A DNA stretch of 16,144 nucleotides, taken from the NCBI GenBank assembly GCA_050949165.1, contig JBMNFF010000020.1, positions 1 to 16,144 on the forward strand. The letters are read 5' to 3'. Of this stretch, positions 7,701 through 15,715 are shown in pieces (position 1 is the first letter of the stretch; each line of letters begins with the position of its first letter). This DNA comes from DAIOXA01 sp050949165. Its GTDB lineage: Bacteria > Bacillota > Proteinivoracia > UBA4975. A program made the position numbers and the translations under genes. Under the pieces are notes generated by a model, which saw nothing but the letters and a program-made list of their open reading frames with translations, made no database searches and was not told where the DNA came from.

Positions 7701-7716
7701 ACGCCCTTATGGGCGT
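7701..7716 (-). repeat. short perfect hairpin at the PIN gene stop codon
   Basis: ACGCCC (7701-7706) pairs with GGGCGT (7711-7716) around TTAT, overlapping the last base of the stop codon of the PIN gene. With no T tract of its own it is more likely an mRNA 3'-end structure working with the stronger hairpin 14 bases downstream than an independent terminator. Confidence 0.35.
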
Positions 7717-8207
7717 TAACAGACAAGGCTGATTCCAAGCTCCCTCAACATGGTAAAGGTGTCGGCATACCGAACGCCATGGGCAGCACAGACATTGGGG
7801 AGCTTGACTTTTTTGCCATTAGAATGATCATAGGACTCATGCGTTACCACAATGCAACCGCAAACTTTAGCGTAAGCAACGAGCCAGCCATCTGCTCCAC
7901 CTGCAAATCGGGCTTTGGATTCTGGTGAGAATCTTTCCTGGTCTTCTATCCACTGGATAACTTGTCCATATTGGTGAAGGACGTTTTCCCTATCCGTTGA
8001 CTGGAAGGAACTGCGAAAGGAGCTACGGGCCCAGGCAAACAGCTCATCTTCTACTCGCCCCAACTCATTATAGACCCGGTCAATACTTTTAACTCTGCCC
8101 GCCTGGGCAAGGCGAATCAAGCTATCCCAAAAACCGGGGGCAATATCAAAGGCGTAGTAGCTCTTAAAGGCCGTGATGAACACATTGGCATCAAGGAGGT
8201 ACGTCAT
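7716..8207 (-). CDS. DUF4411 / PIN-like putative ribonuclease toxin
   Basis: The 163-residue protein begins MTYLLDANVFITAF, the first strand of a PIN fold with Asp6. Further acidic residues fall where PIN nucleases bind metal: Glu48 in RVYNEL and Asp106 in GGADGWLVAYAK. The stretch IVVTHES (119-125) is the next core strand. The ending LPNVCAAHGVRYADTFTMLRELG is typical of the DUF4411 family. Such proteins are predicted RNases acting as toxins; the RNA target is unknown. The ATG overlaps the stop of the upstream XRE/ImmA gene by 4 bases, so the two are translationally coupled. Antitoxin first, toxin second is the usual order for such pairs. All the likely catalytic residues are present, so it appears intact. 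Confidence 0.8.
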   Translation of the reverse strand: MTYLLDANVFITAFKSYYAFDIAPGFWDSLIRLAQAGRVKSIDRVYNELGRVEDELFAWARSSFRSSFQSTDRENVLHQYGQVIQWIEDQERFSPESKARFAGGADGWLVAYAKVCGCIVVTHESYDHSNGKKVKLPNVCAAHGVRYADTFTMLRELGISLVC

Positions 8208-9358
8208 GGCCGCGCCCCCATTTCCACCGAGGCGACATACTTATCAAAGGTAGAACCATACATGCCGGTCAGCTGATATGCCTCGTGGTAGGAAAGTCTG
8301 CCCTCTTTTGCGGCTTGAGCAACAATCAATGCGAAGCGCTTACCGACTCGCAGGTTCTGGTTATTGTAGAAATCGCCGCCGCCATCGCCTTGCCCAGTTG
8401 TCCTTCTCTCGTCAACCAGGTATGCATTATAAAAATCGAAGAACTCATCTCGGCTAATCAAGCTTAGGTCCTTCGCTCTTCGGGCCGCCACCAGGGGACT
8501 GACTTTAAACCTGCGGGCAATATAGGCGAAGGGTTCATCGACCTGGCTCGCCTCGGGCCAGCAATCTCGTAACCTTGCTTCAGGAACGAGAAACTCTGCA
8601 GCAACTTTATTGCAGTAAATTTCTACGTCATTGTCTGCCGGCGCCATATCCCTGAGATCAAAAATAGCTCCTCTCCCCAAGAAAACGTGGGCCAGCTCAT
8701 GGGCCAGGGTAAACATTTTAGCAGCCTTGGCATCCTTGTTGTTGACGAAAACCAAAGGCGCATACTGGTCAATCAAGACAAATCCGCGAAATTCCTGCAC
8801 ATCCAGGCTTCGATGAGTATTGTTCCCGACGACTCCATTGAAGACTACCAGGATACCTGCCTGCTCCAGAGCATGCCTCAGAAAATCCAGTGCATCCTCC
8901 CAACTGGGATGCGCGGCAGCCCAATCATCGTGCAAGCCCAGAACTTGCCGCATCTGTGCAGCCACAGCTGTTGGAAAGGCTTCAATATCCAAGGAGCCAA
9001 CAAAAGGAAGTGGCTCATGGCCCAATTCCACAAGATATTCCCGCAACCAATCCTGCCGCCTCTGCATAGCATACACCGTCTCGAGCAAGTCGGGACTTGG
9101 CCGAGCTATCTCGCCGTCACCTAGAGTCCTAAAAAACGGAATTGGCAATTCTTCTCTAGGAGGTGCATTAAGGAAAAAATAGCCTAATGGTGTCCGGGTA
9201 GCCTTGGACAGCTGCTCCAACTGCCTCAGGGTGGGCTGCTGCTCACCCCGAATCCATTGCTGAATTTTGGGGAACTTGGGTTCCAGCGTAGTACTTGTAT
9301 GCCCAGCCCTCTCCATGGCCCACTGAAGAACCGGCGTGCTTACAGCTACTCTCGCCAT
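8204..9358 (-). CDS. XRE-type HTH fused to ImmA/IrrE metallopeptidase, putative antitoxin/regulator
   Basis: In this 384-residue protein an XRE-like helix-turn-helix lies at about 20-62 (FPKIQQWIRGEQQPTLRQLEQL, then TPLGYFFL). A linker leads to an ImmA/IrrE domain (about 150-300) with the zinc motif HELAH (220-224) and a third ligand, Glu246, in EIYCNKVAAEFLVP. Proteins of this layout (COG2856) regulate phage-related and toxin-antitoxin genes, and their peptidase part can cleave a partner repressor. Here it precedes and overlaps the PIN gene, so it probably binds DNA and controls the toxin. Whether it neutralises the toxin by protease action or by binding cannot be told. A GGGGGGAGG ribosome binding site lies 3 bases before the ATG. 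The leader contains A/T-rich near-palindromic sequence (TATATTATATA) that could be an operator. Confidence 0.85.
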   Translation of the reverse strand: MARVAVSTPVLQWAMERAGHTSTTLEPKFPKIQQWIRGEQQPTLRQLEQLSKATRTPLGYFFLNAPPREELPIPFFRTLGDGEIARPSPDLLETVYAMQRRQDWLREYLVELGHEPLPFVGSLDIEAFPTAVAAQMRQVLGLHDDWAAAHPSWEDALDFLRHALEQAGILVVFNGVVGNNTHRSLDVQEFRGFVLIDQYAPLVFVNNKDAKAAKMFTLAHELAHVFLGRGAIFDLRDMAPADNDVEIYCNKVAAEFLVPEARLRDCWPEASQVDEPFAYIARRFKVSPLVAARRAKDLSLISRDEFFDFYNAYLVDERRTTGQGDGGGDFYNNQNLRVGKRFALIVAQAAKEGRLSYHEAYQLTGMYGSTFDKYVASVEMGARP

Positions 9359-9457
9359 CAGCCTCCCCCCATTCTATAACTTCTTTATATAATATAGTAT
9401 GACTGCTTAAGATGCCTGGATTCCATAGCCGAAGATATACTTCTACATTGACAAAAA

Positions 9458-10318
9458 TTATCCCTTTATTCGTAAGGAATTGACAAAGGACATTGCTCCC
9501 GTTCTAAATGCTTCAATCATCTCACTGGTAAGGCTTACCTTCTCGACCTGGGGAGGAATATCCTCTCTGTTCATCCAGACCCCCAGGGAAAGCTCGTCCT
9601 CCTGGAGCTTGATGGTATCATCCCCATCAAGCTCGGCAAAGAAGCCGGCAAGGATTGTATCTGTAAACGGCCAGGGCTGGCTCTTATAATAATATAGATT
9701 CTTGACCATGAGCCCTACTTCCTCCTGGACCTCTCGGCAGACTGTCTGCTCCAGGCTCTCTCCTATCTCCGAAAAGCCAGCTATGAGGGCATATCGGTTA
9801 TAGGCTCGGCCTTTATACTTAGTCAATAGCAGGCGGTCTTGGTCATAAACGGCAACGATAACGCAGGGAGCTATGGTCGGGTATACCTCAAAGCCACAGG
9901 ATTGGCAATATAGCATTCTTTCCTCTGTGGAGCGCTGCATCTCTTTACCGCAGCGACTGCAAAAGCGGTGATTGTCGTACCACCTGTTAAGTTGCCATCC
10001 CACCGCGCCCGCAAAGGAGCGCCAGTGATTGGCTCTAAATCTCGTTGCAGGTACATAGGCCCAGCCTGCAACTGAATCCAAGCCTTTCTCTTCCACCAAA
10101 TAGAAGTTGACATCATCCACTGCGAAAAGATATTGAGCATTATCTCTGAGTTCCGGATATTCTGGGGCGAAATCTGAGAAAGACGGATACCAGAGTTTAT
10201 CCATCCCTTCTTTAACCAGCACAGTGTCCCCCAGATAAGAAAGGAACAGATCCTCGGATTTTGCTTTTCTTTTCATGTAAGCATTATTTAATTTCCTCGG
10301 TGCTACCTCATGGATCAT
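9458..10318 (-). CDS. nudC: NAD(+) diphosphatase, NudC type
   Basis: NudC splits NAD(H) into AMP and nicotinamide mononucleotide and can remove NAD caps from RNA. The 286-residue protein has the family order: a poorly conserved N-terminal domain (1-115), a zinc ribbon with Cys120, Cys123, Cys138 and Cys141, then the Nudix fold. Its Nudix box GFSEIGESLEQTVCREVQEE (181-200), with VGL after it, has every canonical residue. The NAD-specific signature follows as SQPWPFTDT (213-221); the family norm is SQPWPFPxS, so two positions differ. The length is normal. The ATG is preceded by AGGGGG at 7 bases. It stands between the metabolic cluster and the defence genes, about 100 bases before the XRE/ImmA gene, and has terminator-like sequence upstream, so it is probably its own unit. 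A role linked to the NAD-using TIR protein 9 kb away is possible but not shown. Confidence 0.88.
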   Translation of the reverse strand: MIHEVAPRKLNNAYMKRKAKSEDLFLSYLGDTVLVKEGMDKLWYPSFSDFAPEYPELRDNAQYLFAVDDVNFYLVEEKGLDSVAGWAYVPATRFRANHWRSFAGAVGWQLNRWYDNHRFCSRCGKEMQRSTEERMLYCQSCGFEVYPTIAPCVIVAVYDQDRLLLTKYKGRAYNRYALIAGFSEIGESLEQTVCREVQEEVGLMVKNLYYYKSQPWPFTDTILAGFFAELDGDDTIKLQEDELSLGVWMNREDIPPQVEKVSLTSEMIEAFRTGAMSFVNSLRIKG

Positions 10319-10467
10319 CTAGCATCCCCCTGCCTGTACGTAGCCGCATTCGGTTTTATACTCCCATTTTACCAGAGAGCGGTGAAGCTACCCAATTACA
10401 AATTGCCTCAATCTCATCCATGAAATGTGAGACGTGGTCAAGTGTGAATATCTAGAAGAAAAGATAG

Positions 10468-10491
10468 TAGCACAGCTCATCGGCTGTGCTA
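10468..10491 (-). terminator. hairpin terminator after the GntR regulator
   Basis: Nine perfect pairs, TAGCACAGC (10468-10476) with GCTGTGCTA (10483-10491), enclose a 6-base loop. On the minus strand the stem is followed by CTATCTTTTCTTC. It lies about 50 bases after the stop of the GntR-type gene and upstream of nudC, which fits the end of the metabolic cluster's transcript. Confidence 0.75.
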
Positions 10492-10542
10492 TTCCTATTA
10501 AGTTCACTTTCGCAAGTTGTTTCTATTCACTCTGTTAATTTC

Positions 10543-11265
10543 TTACCGCGTGGTCATTACCGAGAAGTGCATCTCCTCGCTGACAATATACAGATATGCA
10601 CAATCTACACAGCGACCGAACTCATCATATGCCTGCTGGATAATATAGAAAAGCGGTTCTCCCTTTTTCAGGGACAGTACCTTGGCCACTTCTCCAGTGG
10701 CTGAAATGGCGTAAAAGGTCCGCTTTACTCTCTTGATGTGGATGGAGTATTCGCTCTCAAGGAACTCATAAATTGACGCCCGATCGTCGTACTTTTCAAC
10801 CACGCCAGGGAACAAATCAATGGGTATATAGTCTATGGAAAACATTACGGGCTTGTCCCCGCGCCTGCGCAAGCGCTTAATGGAATACAGCGACGCCCCC
10901 TGAAAGACCTCGCGCAGGGGTCCATCACTGACTTCCTGCTGTTTTTCCAACACTGTGGTGTCCACAGTTATGCCCATTCGTTCCAGCTCTTCCAGGAAGG
11001 ATATAAAGTGGTCGGTATCGATCTTAAACTCATTCCCTGGCTCACATACAAAGGTTCCGCTGCCATGAATTCGCTTAATAATACCTCGGTTGGCCAACTC
11101 GCTTAATGCCTGCCGCACAGTACCCCGGGATACCCCGTATTCCTCAGCGATGAGGTCTTCGCTGGGCAATTTGCTGCCTACAGCATACACACCGCGCTCT
11201 ATCCCCGAGCGTATAGAAGCTTCTATTTGTTTATACACTGGTATACCGCTGGATTTATCTATCAT
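10543..11265 (-). CDS. GntR-family transcriptional regulator, HutC/UTRA subfamily
   Basis: This 240-residue protein has a winged helix-turn-helix at about 5-75, with PVYKQIEASIRSGI, then LPSEDLIAEEYGVSRGTVRQ (34-53) and the wing GIIKRIHGSGTFV (61-73). The rest is a UTRA ligand-binding domain (about 95-235), containing REVFQGASLYSIKRLRR and ending EPLFYIIQQAYDEFG and beyond. HutC-type regulators bind small molecules and usually repress the transport and catabolic genes next to them. It lies 80 bases after the HExxH gene of the hyuA cluster, on the same strand, and has its own promoter carrying a GTATATAC dyad. Control of the cluster and itself is therefore the likely role; the ligand may be the cyclic amide or related compound handled by the cluster. 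GAGAGG precedes the ATG by 6 bases. Confidence 0.9.
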   Translation of the reverse strand: MIDKSSGIPVYKQIEASIRSGIERGVYAVGSKLPSEDLIAEEYGVSRGTVRQALSELANRGIIKRIHGSGTFVCEPGNEFKIDTDHFISFLEELERMGITVDTTVLEKQQEVSDGPLREVFQGASLYSIKRLRRRGDKPVMFSIDYIPIDLFPGVVEKYDDRASIYEFLESEYSIHIKRVKRTFYAISATGEVAKVLSLKKGEPLFYIIQQAYDEFGRCVDCAYLYIVSEEMHFSVMTTR

Positions 11266-11287
11266 TCCTTACCTCTCATTACAGAAT

Positions 11288-11327
11288 ATTATAACTTGTA
11301 TATACCACATATTTCCTTTCTTTTCAA
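11288..11327 (-). promoter_or_regulatory. GntR gene promoter with a HutC-type operator
   Basis: On the minus strand TTGAAA (11322-11327) is followed after exactly 17 bases by TATATA (11299-11304), and a further TATAAT lies at 11288-11293. The palindrome GTATATAC (11298-11305) covers the -10 and matches the GT-N-TA-N-AC pattern known for HutC-subfamily operators. Binding there would block the gene's own promoter. Confidence 0.55.
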
Positions 11328-11345
11328 GGTTAGGAGGCTGCACTT

Positions 11346-11954
11346 CTATAGGGAGAGGGCATATAGCTTGTCGTACAAGTACGGATAATGGGGAAGCCGG
11401 AGCAGTTCCTTGCTGAAGCTGTGGGCGGCCACTTCGGAGAGGGTCAGGATTGTGGCCTTGCGCTGGAGACCGAGGAACCTGAAGGTTACGACCTTGGGCA
11501 ACATTTCATTTACCCTCATATTGTCCCTCTGCTCGATGTAATGAAAGAACTCGTGGGCCAGATGCATTTTGAGGATGGTATCGTAACTCATCCCCTGGTC
11601 GTCGGGGAAAAACTCTCGCAAACTCCTGGCGATATCCTCGATGGACTGTTGGTATAACAGAATCTTGGTTTCCCCATCACTCATGTGAATCTCTGCCCGC
11701 ATCCGCACGCCAAAGTACTTCCCCCTGCTCGACAATAGTTCTATGCGAATATTGTTGTCCGCACATAGCTGGTAAATATCCCGGGTAGCGCAAGCCCTGG
11801 CAACGTCGGCGCCTATCTTGAGGGCAGTGCAGACATAGTGCTCAACCTGTTCCGGGGGGATTTTTTGGAACAAGAGGTCCCTGGTCAGTTGTTCATGGGC
11901 CAGGTCATAATCGCTCATTTCCAGGAACTTGCGTCCCAGTTCTTTCTTATCCAT
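11346..11954 (-). CDS. uncharacterised HExxH protein with ImmA/IrrE-like zinc site
   Basis: I do not recognise a named family for this 202-residue protein. It has HEFFH at 134-138 in the helix ILKMHLAHEFFHYI, and 36 residues later LSEVAAHSFSKELLRLP (172-188). The latter closely follows the ImmA/IrrE pattern of Glu (here Glu174), Ala-Ala and Phe before a Leu-rich helix. This suggests a gluzincin-type metallopeptidase fold. The N-terminal 60 residues are helical and polar, with no signal peptide or membrane segment, so it should act in the cytoplasm. The ATG lies 12 bases after the hyuA stop with GGAGGG in between, so the two are co-translated, and the GntR regulator follows 80 bases later. A regulatory protease working on the neighbouring regulator or a maturation factor for HyuA are both possible inferences. 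It is full length as far as can be seen. Confidence 0.75.
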   Translation of the reverse strand: MDKKELGRKFLEMSDYDLAHEQLTRDLLFQKIPPEQVEHYVCTALKIGADVARACATRDIYQLCADNNIRIELLSSRGKYFGVRMRAEIHMSDGETKILLYQQSIEDIARSLREFFPDDQGMSYDTILKMHLAHEFFHYIEQRDNMRVNEMLPKVVTFRFLGLQRKATILTLSEVAAHSFSKELLRLPHYPYLYDKLYALSL

Positions 11955-11966
11955 CTTGCCCTCCAG

Positions 11967-14105
11967 TTATCTGTAAATGATAGCGATGATGACATCCTCG
12001 GAATCCAGATACTCGGTCTCCAAGTCAAACAAGGACATGACAGCCTGCAAAGTGCCCAGACCGCTGAGATCCAGCATCTTTTCCCCATAGCACACCTGCA
12101 CGCCCGGTAAAATCGCGTTTGCCTCGGAGTACTCCGTCCATTCTTCGATGGCTTTGGGCAATTCCACCGCTGCAGCTCTCTTGGTGAAGGAATAAACACT
12201 TGCCCGCCGCTTCTTCAGGCGCACAACGCCTTCCCTGTCCATGACACAGCAATGGTTTTCTCTTTTCTTGCCTATTCCCCACAATCCCTTGGTGACCACA
12301 ACGGCTTCAAAAACCTTAAACCGGGAGGTCTCATGGGTAGCCTTCAGATCCTCTTCAGACACATTGAGGGCATCAGCAGCCGTCTTTAGCATTTGCTGGG
12401 GCGAAGCTTCGGACTTGGCCAGGTCCTTGCTGCGTAGCTCGGTGGAGCCCGTGGCCGTTGCCCGCAATATATTGCGCTGGCTGTCCACCTCAACGGACAC
12501 ATCAACGGTTTCTGCCAAGGCCCCAGCCCTTACCATGGCTTCCAGGATATCGTGGCGAATCTTGCGGACATCTTCTTCGGTGGGGTTGACGATGGAGCGC
12601 TCAATTTGCTCCCGGACCATGGCCAGGGCCACCCCAATGGTGGAAATATAGGGCGCGTTCTTGGCAATCCTCCATTTGAATCCTTCCCGCTGAGCCAAAT
12701 AGGGGACCACTACGCCACCACTGCCCCCTCCCCCCACAAGGTTAGTAAAGCCGCGGTCCATCTCGTACTCTTCCATCAACTCATTGACAACTTTCATCAG
12801 CTTGTCTGCCGCCAAATCCAAGGCCTGTTTGGCGGCTTTTTCAACGGACACGCCGAGGTGTTCAGCCAGCACTGACCAGGCCTTTATGGCGCTATCCAGG
12901 CACCCCTGGGCATAATCTCCCTGAGGCACCGTCCCCAGCACATTGGCCGCTCCCGCCAGGGTCAGAGCAAAGGTTTGGCCATCTTTATCCACCACCACGG
13001 CATAGTCATCCTTGTCATCGGGACAAGGGCGCACAAATCGGAGAGTGGGCTCAATAATCTCCCCGGGCTGGATAAAACACTCATAATCCAGGCCGGCAAT
13101 ATGGGAACTCCTTGGCCCCACATCCGAGATGGTCTTGCCTTCCACCCGGATCATGCTGCCCCCGGCGACAGCCAAGGTGCGCACGTCCAGGGAGTTAAGA
13201 TAGGTCTTGTGGCCTCCAACCTGTGCGTTCTTGGTCATTACCCGTCCATCTTTAATGGCGGAGATGTCCACGCTGGTTCCGCCCACCTCAAAAAAGAGAC
13301 CGTCGGAAATCTTCTCGTACATCAGGGCCCCGGCTACCCCGCCGGCCAAGCCGGAGAGCATGGTCAGGATTGGGCGCTTGCGCACCTCATCGATGCTCAT
13401 TACCCCTCCGTCGCAGCGCATAATCATTAGGGTTGAAGCGATGCCGGCATCCCGAATTGCCTGTTCGGTTAGGTTGGCAGTTTCCATCATCCTGGGAATC
13501 AGGCTGCCATTGACCATTGCCGTCCGGGTCCGTATCTTCAGACCATAGAGCTGGGTAATCTCATGGCCACCGGTGGCATAAAGCCCCGCTTGCTGGGCAG
13601 CTTCAATTACCGCCAGCTCCTGCTGCGGGTCTTCCACACTGTATGCTCCACTGGCCACAATTACTTCACAGCCCAAATCCCGGAGCCTGGCAATCTCAGC
13701 GTCGATATTCTCCCGAATCAGGTCTTTGCCGTGGATAAAGACATGGTGCTGCCTGAGATACTTTCCGGCAGCCAGCTCGATATCCCCCACATTGGTATCG
13801 TTCCGGGCCTTTACCGAATCCAGACCCGAGCCGATTCCGACCACACCCACTGTGGCCACATCACCCTCCAATAAGGCATTGGTGGCCTGGGTGGTGCCGT
13901 GGGCAATAAAACACACATCTTCGGGAGCAACAGAGTTTTCCTCCATGAGCTGCTTCAGGATTCTGATAACCCCCACTGCCACCCCTTCCTTGTGGGTGGT
14001 GGGAATTTTCTTTTTGGCCCGGAGTTCATAGGTTTCGTTGTCGATCAGGACGGCATCAGTAAAAGTACCGCCTACGTCGATGCCTATCCGCCATCCCTTA
14101 GCCAT
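11967..14105 (-). CDS. hydantoinase/oxoprolinase family protein, A subunit type
   Basis: Members of this family use ATP to open or carboxylate cyclic amides, hydantoins or ketones (5-oxoprolinase, N-methylhydantoinase, acetone/acetophenone carboxylases). The 712-residue protein shows the actin-like ATPase fold: phosphate loop GIDVGGTFTDAV (8-19), HGTTQATNALLEG (69-81), CDGGVMS (231-237), EVGGTSVDIS (273-282) and a second glycine-rich loop GGGGSGGVVVPY (458-469). Residues after about 510 form an extra C-terminal region I cannot assign. Canonical enzymes need a B subunit (HyuB) or fused equivalent, and none is in this window, so the reaction may differ or the partner lies elsewhere. It is preceded by a permease and followed closely by the HExxH gene. 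GGGGGAGG lies 6 bases before the ATG. The substrate cannot be told from sequence. Confidence 0.85.
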   Translation of the reverse strand: MAKGWRIGIDVGGTFTDAVLIDNETYELRAKKKIPTTHKEGVAVGVIRILKQLMEENSVAPEDVCFIAHGTTQATNALLEGDVATVGVVGIGSGLDSVKARNDTNVGDIELAAGKYLRQHHVFIHGKDLIRENIDAEIARLRDLGCEVIVASGAYSVEDPQQELAVIEAAQQAGLYATGGHEITQLYGLKIRTRTAMVNGSLIPRMMETANLTEQAIRDAGIASTLMIMRCDGGVMSIDEVRKRPILTMLSGLAGGVAGALMYEKISDGLFFEVGGTSVDISAIKDGRVMTKNAQVGGHKTYLNSLDVRTLAVAGGSMIRVEGKTISDVGPRSSHIAGLDYECFIQPGEIIEPTLRFVRPCPDDKDDYAVVVDKDGQTFALTLAGAANVLGTVPQGDYAQGCLDSAIKAWSVLAEHLGVSVEKAAKQALDLAADKLMKVVNELMEEYEMDRGFTNLVGGGGSGGVVVPYLAQREGFKWRIAKNAPYISTIGVALAMVREQIERSIVNPTEEDVRKIRHDILEAMVRAGALAETVDVSVEVDSQRNILRATATGSTELRSKDLAKSEASPQQMLKTAADALNVSEEDLKATHETSRFKVFEAVVVTKGLWGIGKKRENHCCVMDREGVVRLKKRRASVYSFTKRAAAVELPKAIEEWTEYSEANAILPGVQVCYGEKMLDLSGLGTLQAVMSLFDLETEYLDSEDVIIAIIYR

Positions 14106-14142
14106 CTAAATCCTCCCCCATTGTCACATGTGGTAGTTGAAA

Positions 14143-14176
14143 TTGACCTCATGGGGCTGTATCCCCATGAGGTCAA
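14143..14176 (-). repeat. perfect 14-bp inverted repeat between permease and hyuA-type gene
   Basis: TTGACCTCATGGGG (14143-14156) pairs perfectly with CCCCATGAGGTCAA (14163-14176) around a 6-base loop. It lies 14 bases before the permease stop end and about 40 bases upstream of the hydantoinase-type start. On the minus strand it is followed by TTTCAAC, a weak tail. It could be a partial terminator that lowers expression of the downstream genes or a stabiliser of the permease transcript. Confidence 0.7.
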
Positions 14177-14190
14177 GGAAAGCAATCAGA

Positions 14191-15477
14191 CTAGAAGAAC
14201 ATTAACGCTCCGATGATGGCTGTAATGATACAAGCCGGCCAGATAAAGACTACATGTCGCCTCATTATATCGTTGACCTCGGTCTTTGTAAAATCTGCTA
14301 CCCAGACATTCTGGGAGTTGGTGGGGCAAGTTGAGACCTGGAGATAGGCGTCGGTGCGCAGCCCGAACATTGCTGCAACAGGGTTTACCCCCACCGCTGC
14401 CAGGATTCCGGCCAGCCCGGCGCCCATGCCATACATGTTCAAAGGCCCGCGATACAGAGCCAACGGCGCCAACACACCAAAGAAGAGGACGAAAACCACG
14501 GGGGACTGGGGTGCAACTTTGGTAATGACAGGCTCCAGCACAGCCAGAACCTCAGGGGTGCGCACGGCGGTGAAGATAATACCCACACCAATCAATACTG
14601 CCAGTGCACCGGCCACATTCTGAATCCCCTCGACAAAGCACTTCGTTATTAGCTGCAGAGGCCGCTTGGGGGTTGCCAACACGATGGCAGCGATAATACC
14701 AATCATTAATGCGGGAATTACATCGAAATCAAAGGCAAGAACGATGGTGATGGGAATGATGGGTGCAATTAAAGCGATGGTGCGAACAGGCTTTTCTTCC
14801 ACTGCATCGGCTTTGGAGGGCATTGCCCAAGCCCTGCGCAAGGTCTTTTCCTTCCGCATGTAGTAGACTATCATTGTTACAGCTGTTATGGCCATGGGAA
14901 CCAAGATGTAAGGGGTGTATTTCCCGATGGTGGCTATTTCCAGGCCGAAGGTGTTCTGGTAAATGGCCCAGGTAGAGACGTTGAGGCCGCTGCCCAGGGC
15001 TTGTCCACACAGCATTACTGTAGCAGCCAGCAAGGGAGAAATCCCTACTGACATCATGATAGGCAAAGCAATGGTTCCCACCATGATGGTAATGCCGACA
15101 AAGGTTGCGCCTGAGAAAATCAGCGCTGCTGCTGCCAATAATGCCAGGGCGACGGGCAGGGGCTTGTCCCCGGCCAGCTCAGCGGCCTTGCGGATGATGG
15201 ACTTGGATATCCCCGTATTGTTCAGGACCGCGCCAAAAATAGCTCCGAAAATCGCCGCACCCATGGTGGAAGCCATGGCATAGGATCCCTTTTCCAACAC
15301 ATTGGTCATTATAGTGGTAGCTGCAGGATCGGAGGACATAAAGGGCATACCCGCAATGAGGCAGAACAGGACTGAAGCTACCGTCAGGGCAATAATGACA
15401 GATATCTTCCTCGTCATAAGGAGTATGACCATGCCCAGGAATACTACCAAAATGCCTATTGCCTGTAGACTTTCCAT
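14191..15477 (-). CDS. multi-pass permease, ion-transporter (GntP/CitMHS/DcuC-like) superfamily
   Basis: The protein has about 428 residues and roughly ten to twelve hydrophobic helices spread over its whole length. Two similar halves each hold re-entrant-like segments: GAAIFGAIFGAVLNNTGIS before GSGLNVSTWAIYQNTFG in the first, and GPLNMYGMGAGLAG then STCPTNSQN near the end. This fold is seen in secondary carriers for organic anions such as gluconate, citrate and C4-dicarboxylates. Its place before the hydantoinase-type gene suggests uptake of that enzyme's substrate; a specific substrate cannot be named. The ATG at 15475-15477 is preferred to the TTG just before it (15478-15480), because AGGAGG lies 7 bases from the ATG but only 4 from the TTG. 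The protein is complete and has no cleavable signal. Confidence 0.85.
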   Translation of the reverse strand: MESLQAIGILVVFLGMVILLMTRKISVIIALTVASVLFCLIAGMPFMSSDPAATTIMTNVLEKGSYAMASTMGAAIFGAIFGAVLNNTGISKSIIRKAAELAGDKPLPVALALLAAAALIFSGATFVGITIMVGTIALPIMMSVGISPLLAATVMLCGQALGSGLNVSTWAIYQNTFGLEIATIGKYTPYILVPMAITAVTMIVYYMRKEKTLRRAWAMPSKADAVEEKPVRTIALIAPIIPITIVLAFDFDVIPALMIGIIAAIVLATPKRPLQLITKCFVEGIQNVAGALAVLIGVGIIFTAVRTPEVLAVLEPVITKVAPQSPVVFVLFFGVLAPLALYRGPLNMYGMGAGLAGILAAVGVNPVAAMFGLRTDAYLQVSTCPTNSQNVWVADFTKTEVNDIMRRHVVFIWPACIITAIIGALMFF

Positions 15478-15715
15478 CAAGTTACCTCCTCTTAACTATT
15501 AATTATCACGAAAAAGGAACGCCGGCAAATTCTATGCACCAATCCCCCCTTCAAAAATTTAATTCTTCTCATTCACACCCACTCCGACCAAGATGTGAGC
15601 ATGTGGGAAGCTGTAGGCCCACAGAAGTAAAATGCGTATTAGATCTGCCAGATTATATTTTTGATGCTACCAAGGGGTTATAAGTTTTGCAGCTGTTATA
15701 TTTCTCCAATTAGGC
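15478..15715. other. intergenic region ahead of the permease
   Basis: These 238 bases separate the oxidoreductase from the permease. They contain the permease ribosome binding site and a weak 6-base stem (TGTGGG/CCCACA, 15602-15623). The minus-strand pair TTGCCG and GATAAT has a spacing of only 15 bases and is a poor promoter candidate. No GTATATAC operator copy is visible, and I see no riboswitch-like conserved core. Confidence 0.35.

Noticed and set aside
9430..9446. Small inverted repeat GAAG-ATATA-CTTC after nudC as a terminator
   Set aside because: Only four pairs and A/T-rich; too weak to call.
185..10318. Functional link between the NudC-type NAD diphosphatase and the TIR protein
   Set aside because: Both may act on NAD, but they are 9 kb apart, separated by two other defence units and a terminator; nudC is a common housekeeping gene.
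12975..13430. Plus-strand ORF of 151 codons opposite the hydantoinase-type gene
   Set aside because: Antisense to unambiguous ATPase motifs; translation has no family features.
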